In this document: positions 8,049 through 15,890 of the stretch, piece after piece
Layout of the letters: every line of letters starts with the position of its first letter
How positions within the stretch are numbered: position 1 is the stretch's first letter
Assembly: GCA_003427395.1 (NCBI GenBank)
Contig: BFEA01000284.1
Location: 1,631,084 to 1,654,333 of the forward strand
DNA: 23,250 bases
Source: Chara braunii
Lineage: Eukaryota > Streptophyta > Charophyceae > Charales > Characeae
Direction of reading: 5' to 3'
Translations under genes and position numbers: made by a program
The notes under the pieces: model-generated
Databases searched by the model: none
Seen by the model: only the letters and a program-made list of their open reading frames with translations
Told to the model about the DNA's origin: nothing

Positions 8049-8264
8049 GAAAGAACGAAACTTTTCATCCACCTCCGGTACATTATGTTATGAAGGATGG
8101 TGATAACAAGGCAGGCCTTTCACCCTTAGTTGGCTACCAGAACAATCAATCATATCTGGTCTGAAAGAACGAAATTTTGCGTCTACCTCGGCTACATTAT
8201 GAAGGATGGCGATACCAAGGCAGACCTCTCAGCCTTAGTTGGCGGCCAGATCAATCAATCATAT
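8049..8264. repeat. Tandem duplication, two units of about 105 bp
   Basis: Unit 1 (8049-8155) and unit 2 (8163-8264) both begin GAAAGAACGAAA, share TACATTATG(TTATG)AAGGATGG and CCTTAGTTGGC, and end CAATCAATCATAT. Unit 2 reads without a stop on the plus strand and contains YLGYIMKDGDTKADL. That is loosely like the YLG...DG motif near the C-terminal end of LINE reverse transcriptases. Unit 1 has a TTATG insertion and a stop. It may be a decayed non-LTR element fragment, but the family assignment is weak. Confidence 0.6.
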
Positions 8265-8296
8265 GAAAGAGCTCCAAATTTTCGTGTTTTTTTAAC

Positions 8297-8322
8297 TTTT
8301 TTTTTTTTTTTTTTTTTTTTTT
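8297..8322. repeat. T26 homopolymer
   Basis: Run of T downstream of the 8049-8264 duplication. Confidence 0.93.
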
Positions 8323-8389
8323 AATTGTCTCTTCTCATTATAACAGGTAAAACTTGAGGCCGGCGGGGACCTCACAATTCAACCGCGCT

Positions 8390-8565
8390 TTTTTTGTTTT
8401 TTTGGGTGGCCCTATGGACAGCTTATAAGATATTAAACTGATCGGCACAGATACTACACTTAATCTTAGGCCAATGATGTAAGGGACGCTGGGCCCGTTT
8501 CCCAGCATATTAAAATGTGACATTTTTTGGGGTTAAAAAAAAGAAAAAAAGGCCGAGAAAGGTAT
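8390..8565 (-). pseudogene. U2 snRNA pseudogene, 5' end split by ~70-bp insertion
   Basis: On the minus strand, 8565-8547 reads ATACCTTTCTCGGCCTTTT, the exact start of U2 snRNA. After about 70 bases of unrelated sequence, U2 resumes at about 8475 with TTGGCCTAAGATTAAG, GTGTAGTATCTG (holding the GUAGUA branch-point recognition sequence) and ATCAGTTTAATATCT. A degraded stem-loop II then runs into an A-rich stretch near 8395. The Sm site and the 3' stem-loops are not recognisable. The insertion includes a GCTGGG...CCCAGC hairpin (8487-8506) and an AT-rich part, and it lacks GT...AG ends. No USE is seen upstream of 8565. Confidence 0.78.
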
Positions 8566-8629
8566 AAGGGCGACAGCCTTGAGATATTCTAGTGTTTTTT
8601 TTTTCCCCTTTTTCTGACGATGGTCTCGA

Positions 8630-8665
8630 GATATCACCATTGAGCTGACCGGCCCCAGGCAATTC
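8630..8665 (-). repeat. tRNA-like 5'-half fragment
   Basis: Minus-strand GGCCGGTCAGCTCAATGGTG resembles the acceptor/D-arm start of a tRNA with an A-box. No B-box follows before the U2-like copy. The adjoining GAATTGCCTGGGGCCGGTCAG recurs in near-identical form at 8854-8874, so the two places share one repeat unit. Confidence 0.4.
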
Positions 8666-8680
8666 AGAAATACGTGGTTT

Positions 8681-8737
8681 GTCCTTCGGAACATCCGCGC
8701 AAGGATGACACGCATAAATCGAGAAATGGTCCAAGTT
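8681..8737 (+). pseudogene. U6 snRNA pseudogene copy C with internal deletion
   Basis: It matches the U6 5' end (GTCCTTCGGAACATCC) joined directly to the U6 3' half (GCGCAAGGATGACACGC, ATAAATCGAGAAATGGTCCAA). About 40 internal nt are missing, including the ACAGAGA box and the AGC triad. The retained halves are very close to the plant consensus. AAAATATATATAATA and A11 follow. It cannot function as U6. Confidence 0.87.
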
Positions 8738-8790
8738 AGAAAATATATATAATAAAAAAAAAAGTGGTTTTACTCATCAAGTTCCATCAT

Positions 8791-8862
8791 CTGGATTCGA
8801 ACTCTGCATGTCAACAGTTCATAGGTGTAACCACTGAAGCTTGGGTTGAAAACTGATCGGCC
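8791..8862 (-). repeat. tRNA-like (SINE-like) segment 2
   Basis: On the minus strand GGGCCGATCAG leads to an A-box-like CTTCAGTGGTTACACC, then an ACTGTTGACATGCAG hairpin and a B-box-like AGTTCGAATCC. It starts 28 nt beyond the A-tract behind U6 copy C, on the opposite strand, which is the same orientation as segment 1 relative to U6 copy B. Confidence 0.6.
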
Positions 8863-8897
8863 CTAGGCAATTCAGGATTTCGTTCATCAGGTCTTTC

Positions 8898-8972
8898 GTG
8901 GATTTGAGCTCAGGGCTGTTTTCCAACAGTTTATGGGTGTACCAATTTACTAATTGAGCTAAGCCGGTTGGC
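8898..8972 (-). repeat. tRNA-like (SINE-like) segment 3
   Basis: Minus-strand ACCGGCTTAGCTCAATTAG (an A-box with GCTTAGCTCA) is followed by TTGGTACACCCATAAACTG, the CTGT/ACAG hairpin and a degenerate B-box GAGCTCAAATCC. It lies in tandem with segment 2, separated by about 35 nt. Confidence 0.6.
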
Positions 8973-9705
8973 AAATCCTCGTGTTTTCGGTGCTGGCTTC
9001 CGTTACTTTTGGGGGAAATCTGGAGGGAACCAACGAACTAGCGAGCTCGTATATGACAGCAGTTACAGCAAATCTGTCTGGAGCCCCTGTCCGTCATAAC
9101 ATCGAAAGCCCGTCCCCGCCACCGGTTGGAGCCCGGCCCCAATTGACTCCCGACCACTTGTGTAACCTTGCACCCTTGACCAGGCCTACGGGTCGCATGC
9201 GCCCTCCTGAAAGGTTTGGAATGTTTGGCCCTTGCCCCATTTATGTATGTATGTATGCACTAGAAGCTGTGGCTGAGCGACCTTTAAAATAATATTTGAC
9301 GATATATATATATATCCAAGGAAAATGAGTGAGAGCGATAGACAGGAACCGAATTGCAATATCACGCTGAAGACCAGACCAGATAGTCGTGTACCAGGTA
9401 AAAAGCACAATGGGGCAAGATACATGCCAAATAAGCGCGATACAATGAACTCAAATGTCACTGTCGGCCCTCTCTGGCCATCACCAGCATAGTATCCAAT
9501 GTCGCCCTGCTTGATTGGCACTCAGCTCCCAGCCTATCCTACTCAGCACCTATCTAGCCTAGACTAGGATATCAACAGGAGTCACGTCAAGCTGTAGACC
9601 AATTTAAGTAGACCTATGTAGGTGACGACGTCGCCAATGTAGACAGCCAGCATACACCAGGTACCTGTCCCTTCTCTTCTCTCCTCAGCCCCGTCTCCCC
9701 ACAAA
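8973..9705. other. Non-coding stretch, nothing recognised
   Basis: Moderate-complexity sequence with a GTAT microsatellite (9243-9258) and a short AT run (9303-9315). No protein domain or RNA motif is seen on either strand. Confidence 0.55.
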
Positions 9706-10100
9706 GTGCTCCCCATCACCCGAATTCCACCATCACCCTACCAGCGTCCGCTGAGCCAGCCCGGCTATGGCTGCTCAGTGTCCGCAGCCCAGCTGCACCT
9801 TCGGTCCACTGTGCGCCCGTGTGCGCCTCTGGCCGACCAGCGCCCAGGCAGCCTCCTGCACTCAATGCAGCAGCGTGGCCGCGCGGTTGTGCCAAGCCAG
9901 AACGTCCTGTTGGCTGGGCGCTCACTTTCCTATATGGAAAGTGATCCCTGCCTCTCGCTGCCCTGGGCCTGGCAAGAATGTGACAAGTAGCTTCGCGTTG
10001 GGCCAAAGTGTCTGCGCCTAGGCCGATTCGGACAGTGGCCTGGGCCCGCAGCAGTTACGCTGCACAAGTGTGCGATGTGGGCAGTGCCACACACTGCACT
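9706..10100. other. GC-rich stretch with short Cys-rich frames, not called as gene
   Basis: The plus frame from 9767 (84 codons) is Cys-rich (for example CTQCSSVAARLCQARTSC), but the Cys spacing fits no zinc-finger consensus. Overlapping frames on both strands are equally open, as expected from GC-rich DNA. Coding status is undetermined. Confidence 0.4.
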
Positions 10101-10200
10101 GCCATTGGCCGAAAGGCCTCTGGCCACGTCGTTGCCTGGCTTCTCATTGGTCGAGAGCCTTTGGCCACATCGCTGCTGAGAAGAGCCCAGAGGCTCTATA
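10101..10200 (+). promoter_or_regulatory. Duplicated CCAAT-containing segment followed by TATA-like box
   Basis: CATTGGCCGAAAGGCCTCTG at 10101 and CATTGGTCGAGAGCCTTTGG at 10146 are diverged copies about 45 bp apart, each carrying an inverted CCAAT (ATTGG) and a GGCCAC(G/A)TCG sequence. GCTCTATATG follows at 10194. This CCAAT, CCAAT, TATA-like order recalls a promoter or a solo-LTR remnant. No transcript start can be placed. Confidence 0.3.
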
Positions 10201-10343
10201 TGTCGTGCACACACTGGCGAGGCCCTCGTAACCAATTGGCGCGGTGCAACTGTCTGGCGCCCTGCTATGCAGAAATGAAAAAAATAGGGCCTCATTCGGA
10301 AAGCAGGCCCCTTTGCCAGTCGGGCGACTAGGCCAAAAAGGCC

Positions 10344-10443
10344 ATGCAAGGGCTCAATCCTCACACTCCCTCCTCCTTAGCTTCGAAAGTCCCATGCTAG
10401 GGCTCGATCCTCGAACTCCCTCCTCCTTAGCTTCGAAAGTCTC
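10344..10443. repeat. Tandem duplication, 50-bp period, two units
   Basis: Two consecutive units share GGGCTC(A/G)ATCCTC and a 25-base identical CTCCCTCCTCCTTAGC-TTCGAAAGTC core. They differ at only a few positions, so the duplication is fairly recent. Confidence 0.9.
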
Positions 10444-10680
10444 AAGCGGTGTCCCAGCCCTCCGTGGTGCACCAGGCACACCCTATTCACAGTCCTAGAT
10501 AATATGCCAGGTTTGCCATGTGCGCACTTTGCCTCTGGACTGATCCGGATGACGCTTCCACAGCAAAAAGGTCGGGGTACGCCACTGGACTTTCCATTGG
10601 TCCATGCAGGCTTGGCGCCCTGCTGTACACCAGAGCACAAACGGCCTGTGCTCGTGGTAGCCACCGCACTCGCCCAGGGA
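10444..10680. other. Left flank of LTR retrotransposon
   Basis: Complex sequence without a recognisable gene. The five bases next to the element (CAGGG or AGGGA) are the potential target-site duplication. They cannot be checked because the right end of the element lies outside the window. Confidence 0.5.
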
Positions 10681-11406
10681 TGTGACGAACTACTTCCCGA
10701 CCCCGTGCTATCTTTCGTACCCTTTTTGCTTGTATCATACCAACCCCATAAAAACCCCGTTTCGTTTTCTTGATTTCGGGTGCCGCGTTTTGGGCCCCCA
10801 TCTTTCGGAAGCTTTTACGATTCCCGGGTTCTGCTTTTTCTTTTTGCAATTCGGGAAATACATAGGAATTTACGTGCGCCTTAGCGAGCGCACTAGGAAT
10901 TGGGCCCTGCAGTTGGGAATTCCAGGATAAGCGGAACTTCGACGTGTCCTTTTTGTGTGTGAATGTTCTCGGTCGCATTGGGGAAAACTCTCGGAATTTT
11001 GTGGGGATACAAATAGGCATAGGACTTTCTTTTCCCGCGTCGCTCTTTCGCGCGCGGATATGGTGATTTCAATTTTGAATTGGTTTAGGATGTAGGCAAG
11101 CTGTAACTGTTTCGGTGCCTTTTTCTCTTTTTTGTTGACGGCGCCGCGCATGCAAAGCTTTCTCCTCTCTGTCCCCCGCATCGCTCTCTCCCGCGCTCCT
11201 TTTTCCTTCCCCCTCCTCTTCCTCTCTCCTCGTAACTGTTTTTCTCCCTCTCTCTCTCTCTCCCTCTCTACTCTTTGCGTGCCCATTTCCCCTTCTTGAT
11301 CATCTGAATCTTGAACCCGTCTTGCGCTACTTCTCGCGCCTTTTCTTTTCTCGCCCTTCGAGCAAAGCTTGCGACGTCCGGTCGAACCTTCGATCACTCT
11401 CGCCCA

Positions 11407-11466
11407 CCAATCAGACGCGTGGTACGGTAGGATCTGCCTATTGCGCGACGAGTCTGATTGGCCAAT
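11407..11466 (+). promoter_or_regulatory. LTR promoter: inverted CCAAT boxes
   Basis: CCAATCAGAC (11407-11416) and GTCTGATTGG (11452-11461) form a perfect 10-bp inverted repeat. A third CCAAT follows at 11462-11466. They lie 120-180 bp upstream of the TATA box and are kept in the 3' LTR, except that the right arm there reads GTCTGATTGA. This is a likely U3 enhancer/promoter block bound by NF-Y-type factors. Confidence 0.55.
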
Positions 11467-11587
11467 CGCCAAATTCCGAAGGATCAACATGATAGCGTGC
11501 TTCTCTTCAAGTCTTCTGCTCCTGCTTCTCTTCTTACACTTCGACTTTCCCCCTGCATTCTCTCTCCCTTGTCCCCTTCTTCGCCAC

Positions 11588-11595
11588 TATAAATT
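11588..11595 (+). promoter_or_regulatory. LTR TATA box
   Basis: CACTATAAATTCCG in the 5' LTR gives a good TATAAAT. The matching place in the 3' LTR reads CACCATAAATTCCG (22900-22913), which loses the first T. Transcription, and the U3/R border, would start about 30 nt downstream, near 11620. Confidence 0.55.
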
Positions 11596-12571
11596 CCGCA
11601 AACGCGCCCGCAAATCTCTCTTACGTTCTCGACTCCTTAGCCAGCTTCCGGAAAGCCGTGGCTAGGCAGAGTGTTTGATGCGAGTCGAAAAGTCCTGTCG
11701 GGTTGTCGATAGGCTGGCCGGTTGTGCGCTTGATCGCCACGACGGACTGTGGGATCTGGGCGAACCGCGTCGAGTTTACGTCAGCGGGGTGACGATCGCA
11801 GTGGTGGGAGTTAGCACGCGACGGTCGGGATCGTCGGTGCAGGTATGAGGATCAATGATTGGAGTTGAGTGGGTGATTGGCCCGGGGCCATATTGGAATT
11901 AACGTCGAATGCGCCTTTGTTGTTGCGGATCTTTATCTCTGGCNTGAGTGCACGGCGGCAACGCCGAACTTCCTTCTTTCAGATCTTGTCATCTCCTATC
12001 TCGACTTTCCTCCCTCATTTCCCTCTCTCTCTTCTACCTTTGAATGATGATGTGTCTCGGTGTTTGTCTCCCCCTTGGATGGGAATGAATCTATGTGCTT
12101 TCCGGTGTGAAAGAACTTCTTCCATAACTCTTCCATTAGTTTCCTGGGTAATCCCCATATGTCGAGGAATTGATCCTCTTGTCTTGTGAACGGTGGATGC
12201 GTGTGTACAATTCCCTCGGTTGATTTTTGATTTGTATACCCCTCTCATTTTCGCACCTTCCACAGTGAATGTATGTATGAAGATGCGCGTCTTTTCGTGT
12301 TGATTAGACGCAGCCCCCCGCAGGATTTTGTTCGAGAATGCAAGAGTGTTTAGATCTGTAGTTCTGAAATCCCTGTGCATGCCATCTGCCTTATGCTGCA
12401 CAACATCAGCAACCGAGCCACCGGGCAGCCTCGGGAAACGAGGCGCCCTGGATCAACGCCGCGTTGGCTTACTAAACCTGAGTCGCGGGTCTGTCCCTTA
12501 GTTACATGTCTGATCAAGCTGATGAGTGTTTTTTTTTTTTTTTTTCTCTCTCTCGTATTGAAAAGAAATGA

Positions 12572-13147
12572 TTGGTGGTGGCGCGAGTGTTTTCTTTTCT
12601 TGATGACGTCTCGGGATTTTTGCAATTGATTGACATGTGGACTGACAAACACCCTTCGATCGGGCGTCAGCCTCCCGTATCTCTCGTATCAACACGACCT
12701 TTTCCTTACAACGAGGAAAGGACACGTGTATGCGAGTGGGACGTACGAGAAGCCGTCGCACGAATCGGCGGGCAATATTATTTTCCTCCGAAAAACCGTT
12801 GTTCAGGGTTCGTAGAGGTTGGGTTTGTCATTATCAATACACACTTTCCACCCTACTCGATATTGTTGCCATTCAACGAGTTGATAGTCATCTCGTGGAC
12901 GGCAGTAGAACCCCACTGGCCGCGCACTCTATGCACCAAATGCCAGCGCTTTGAGCGCTGCGAAACCAGGGGTTTCCACTACCGTGTGCGGAGTGAAGAC
13001 GAACATAGGGAAAGAGCTACGCGACTAAAACCATCCATGTCGGATTCCGAACTGGTCAGTGAACGACGACGGGATTTAATACGGAAACGAGACACGCGAA
13101 GCGTGCCGAAGCCTTTCTGTTCTAAACGACGGGCCGTAGCCAGGTAG
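12572..13147 (+). other. Open frame with Cys-rich knuckle inside the inferred 5' LTR
   Basis: 191 codons are open; the first ATG in frame is at 12635 (MWTDKHPSIG). The middle part reads like globular protein, with VCEWDVREAVARIGGQYYFP followed by a beta-rich stretch and then PHWPRTLCTKCQRFERC. The order 'regular fold, then W/P-x-C-x2-C-x4-C' resembles the DUF4283-plus-zinc-knuckle ORF1/Gag proteins of plant LINEs. That is a pattern-level resemblance only. It sits between the alignable part of the LTR and the PBS, so it is either part of a long LTR or a fragment inserted in it. Composition is less low-complexity than that of its neighbours. Confidence 0.4.
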
Positions 13148-13393
13148 GAAGTCCGACAATATTTTCTGGATTGAATTTGTATTTCTCTCTTCTCGCGCCA
13201 AACTTCCACGCGCATTTTGCGTCGCTAAAAAAACGATCGACTTACTTCATCGGACCAACATGGGGGATCTCAGTACCGTTTGTGTCCCCACACTCAATTT
13301 CCAAAATCCTTGGCACACCCCATCTTGCTGTTTTTCTGGGCCTCTTTCCGCACATCTAGCACTCCGAACGAAAGACAGCACAGGGTGTGTGGT

Positions 13394-13406
13394 TGGTATC
13401 GGAGCC
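13394..13406 (+). other. Primer binding site (tRNA-iMet type)
   Basis: TGGTATCGGAGCC differs by one base from the standard plant TGGTATCAGAGCC, which is complementary to the 3' end of initiator tRNA-Met. The A-to-G change still allows a G-U pair. The gag start codon follows about 120 nt later. Confidence 0.8.
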
Positions 13407-13529
13407 GACACGAGTCGGTTCTGATGATAGTGAGTCGAACTGGCGAGAGGTAGGAGAAACCCTCAACTAGCTCGTCGAGATCGCCCAGTGACCAGGTCTC
13501 GATCTGGTGCGGTTGCACCCGCAATACCA

Positions 13530-14072
13530 ATGGCAGACAGTACTAGAGTGATCGTTAGCATTCCTGCCCCTTTCCCCTTCTTCCCTAACCATACCCATCC
13601 CGAGGCTTGGTTGGAAGTCGTCGAAGCTCAAGGCTACAGCGAGGGCGATCTTCCTCACGTTCTTACCTTGCTACTCCGCAATACGTCGCATGACTGGTTT
13701 AGAAAGCATACGTGGGTAGATTGGAATACTTTCAAACAAGTCTTCTTGGCTCGATTCGATACGGTCAGTGAAAACGCCGCCTGGTACGTGCTCAAAACTC
13801 GGCCACAAGGACCAGGGAAATTGCTGCTCGATTTCGTGGATCGATTTCAAACCACGTTGGACAAATCTGGGCGAGATGAGGAATCCGCTCGAGATTTGTT
13901 CATCGATCACCTACAAAGTCGGACGTTGAAAGGGAAGTTACAGAAAAAGGTCCCGCCAAAGACACACCAGCTATCTGCTATCATCGCTAAAGCGTTGGAA
14001 TTAGACTTGGTTGATAAAAAAATTATATCAGTCAGGGAGATGAAAATATTACGGACACCATACAGGATGTAG
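13530..14072 (+). pseudogene. gag: gag, N-terminal part (retrotransposon gag domain)
   Basis: The frame begins at ATG 13530 (MADSTRVIVSIP; the upstream GTG at 13488 is unlikely) and runs 180 codons. It contains the helical retrotransposon-gag signature: PEAWLEVVEAQGY, a hydrophobic LLLRNTSHDWF, WVDWNTFKQVFLARF and LLDFVDRFQTTLDK. Gag forms the cytoplasmic virus-like particle. The frame is lost at a run of seven A (14016-14022). From there the natural continuation lies in the -1 frame (14021 onward, ...GDENITDTIQDVAAKRRSW...). The native frame ends at a TAG at 14070. The site is not a canonical X-XXY-YYZ slippery heptamer, so a one-base homopolymer indel is the simplest explanation. Confidence 0.9.
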
Positions 14073-14560
14073 CGGCTAAAAGGCGATCATGGTTGCGGGC
14101 GGTAGAACGGTTTTATCCCCGCCCCGACCATGACCTTCCCGACAGGATCGCTTCCGATGTCCCGCCTGTTTCTTCTTCCTCTCTCCCAGTGAATCAACCG
14201 ATAGCGGCAGTTAAGAGCAAAATCTCCCACGAACTCCCCTCGCCGGCCGTAACCAACTTACATCTTGCCCAAATGATCCATACGATCACTACCAAGCAGT
14301 CCGAATGAATGAGCAACTTGATCCAAATGCAGGCCGCTCACATGGAGCGGATAAATCAGATAATGAGCAGGCTAATTAAGCCTAACCCGGCTCCTGCTCG
14401 GCCTGCCCCCGTGTCATTTCCACTCTTGCCTGCCCCGCCTGCACCAGGATACGCACCTCAGTTCCCTCACCCAGCTAGTCTAGGAGGAAAGATCCAGTGT
14501 TTTAACTGCAAACAGCCTGGACATTTTGCCCGAGACTGTCCGCAGCCAAAGTGTAATTAG
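14021..14560 (+). pseudogene. gag: gag, C-terminal part with CCHC zinc knuckle
   Basis: This continues gag in the -1 frame. A TGA at 14306-14308 interrupts it, immediately followed by an ATG. The next 83 codons hold a Pro-rich linker and one zinc knuckle, CFNCKQPGHFARDC (C-x2-C-x4-H-x4-C), which binds the genomic RNA. A TAG at 14558-14560 then separates it, in the same frame, from the protease-bearing frame. Gag and protease therefore look like one fused frame broken by two point stops. Confidence 0.9.
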
Positions 14561-15622
14561 CCCCCACCTGCTGTAGCCCCTGTGACCCTGAATCAAGGAC
14601 GAGTGGCCGCATTGATGGATACGGCCCAAGGAGGGGAGCTCGTGGCATATGCCCCAGAACAGCCTTCCCCCTCGATGGCAACGGCGTCGACATCGGGAGC
14701 TTCTTCCTCTGATGCTGCTGACGTGGTTGATCCACTTGAGTATCTTCATCTCGCAGGCATGATCAGAGCGACCCGATCGGCCCCTGATGATCTCGAATGG
14801 GTCGATAGCAGATCCAATCCTGGTCCGCAGTTTCGGACGGGAGAAATTGATGTATTGAGAGCGCTCAAGCAACTGGATATTCGCGTTCCTATCCCAGTAG
14901 GACATTTGCTCACCATATCCGAAGCTGCGAATGATAAACTCTTGCAACATTGCCAAAAAAATCAAAAGCGCTTCACGTACCAGCGCATACAGCGAATGTT
15001 AAAAAAAAAGGAAGGAGGTGAGGAAGTTGCACCGCCCGAACCCGAAGCCGGCAAACCCGAAGCCGCACGTATAGCAGCGATCTCTTTAGCAGAGAAGGAT
15101 CACTTCGTAAGAGCTCGGCCGGTATTGTGGAAGAGCGCGAAATGTGATTGTGAAGTTTGGGGCAAGCCGTTAAACGCCCTTATCGACACAGGGTCTTCTG
15201 CAGTGGCCATATCATTAGACACTGTCAGAAAGACGGGACGACTCGGATCCATTCTTCCTCAATCTGGCAAAGACAATTATGTCTCTGCCGACGAGGAAGC
15301 AATGAACATTGTGGGCGTTATTGAGAATGTGGCTGTAAAGGTTGGACGAGTACACGTCCTTGTTAACGCACTAGTAATAGATGTGTGTTCCTATTCTGTG
15401 TTGTTAGGACTACCTTGGGCGATGGCAGTAGGGGCCCGTCTGCATTTCGATTCAAAACAACTGGTGCTCACACAAACTGGGGGAAAGCCTCAAACTGTTC
15501 CCTTGCGAATTTCCACCCGAACGATAAAACGAACTCCTAACTTAGCCCAAATAGGGATGATTCGATGCATTGATCCCGAGGAGTATTCTTCCTCGGACAT
15601 TGGTAGCGGAATCGGGGAATAG
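14561..15622 (+). pseudogene. pro: Aspartic protease region of gag-pol
   Basis: About 350 codons, in the same frame as the zinc knuckle. The first 180 residues are an acidic/Pro-rich linker of unknown role. Then comes a retropepsin fold: LNALIDTGSSAV with the catalytic Asp in DTG (about residue 202 counting from 14582), and VLLGLPWA, the LLG-type second motif about 73 residues later. It would cleave the Gag-Pol precursor in the particle. The frame ends at TAG 15620-15622. It can be followed further in the same frame through additional stops near 15637 and 15655 to about 15928. Confidence 0.88.
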
Positions 15623-15890
15623 GAACACGAAGAATAACTACCTAGTGAGGATGAATGACAACACCTGGTCGAACTTTTCGAATACGAAATTCCCGAAGAA
15701 TTTCGAGTGTGCCCCGACACTGCTCGAAGCTTCCACGTGGATTCAGGAGACAGCGCGCTTGCGCCTCCGAAAACCCAGGTCAGTCCTTCAGTCCTCCTCG
15801 GGGAACCCCTATTACAAGTATCTGACCTGGCCGATGATTTGGAACCCCCTCGTACCTTGTACCTCGTACCTTGTACGAGGGAGCACTTTC
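15623..15890 (+). pseudogene. Protease-RT linker, multiply interrupted
   Basis: The protease frame continues past several stops (TAG 15620, TAA near 15637, TGA near 15655) as an open acidic stretch, for example VELFEYEIPEEFRV and LLQVSDLADDLEPP, to about 15890. There the continuation moves to the RT frame. A local direct repeat (CGTACCTTGTAC twice, 15851-15875) followed by an inverted copy (GTACGAGG) lies here and may have contributed to the frame change. Confidence 0.6.

Larger units (their letters stand above)
10681..13382 (+). repeat. 5' LTR (right boundary inferred)
   Basis: The left end TGTG at 10681 is fixed by loss of similarity to the second copy at 21991. The first ~1.25 kb aligns with the 3' LTR, and beyond that the window ends. 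The right boundary is inferred: a PBS lies at 13394 and a CACA ends at 13382, which would give TGTG...CACA termini. The 12-nt gap to the PBS is somewhat long, so the end may lie up to 11 nt further right. U3 contains CCAAT boxes and a TATA box. Pyrimidine microsatellites (11245-11272) and a T17 run (12529-12545) lie inside. Confidence 0.75.

Noticed and set aside
8475-8547. Insert in the U2-like copy as a spliceosomal intron
   Set aside because: No GT at the 5' side and no AG at the 3' side of the insert on the minus strand.
10870-11490. 206-codon antisense frame in the 5' LTR
   Set aside because: Basic, low-complexity Arg/Glu/Lys composition from the pyrimidine-rich LTR. It is broken into pieces in the 3' LTR.
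11489-11665. Small signal-peptide-like frame (Leu-rich) present in both LTRs
   Set aside because: It overlaps the CCAAT/TATA promoter region, and its presence in both LTRs only reflects LTR duplication.
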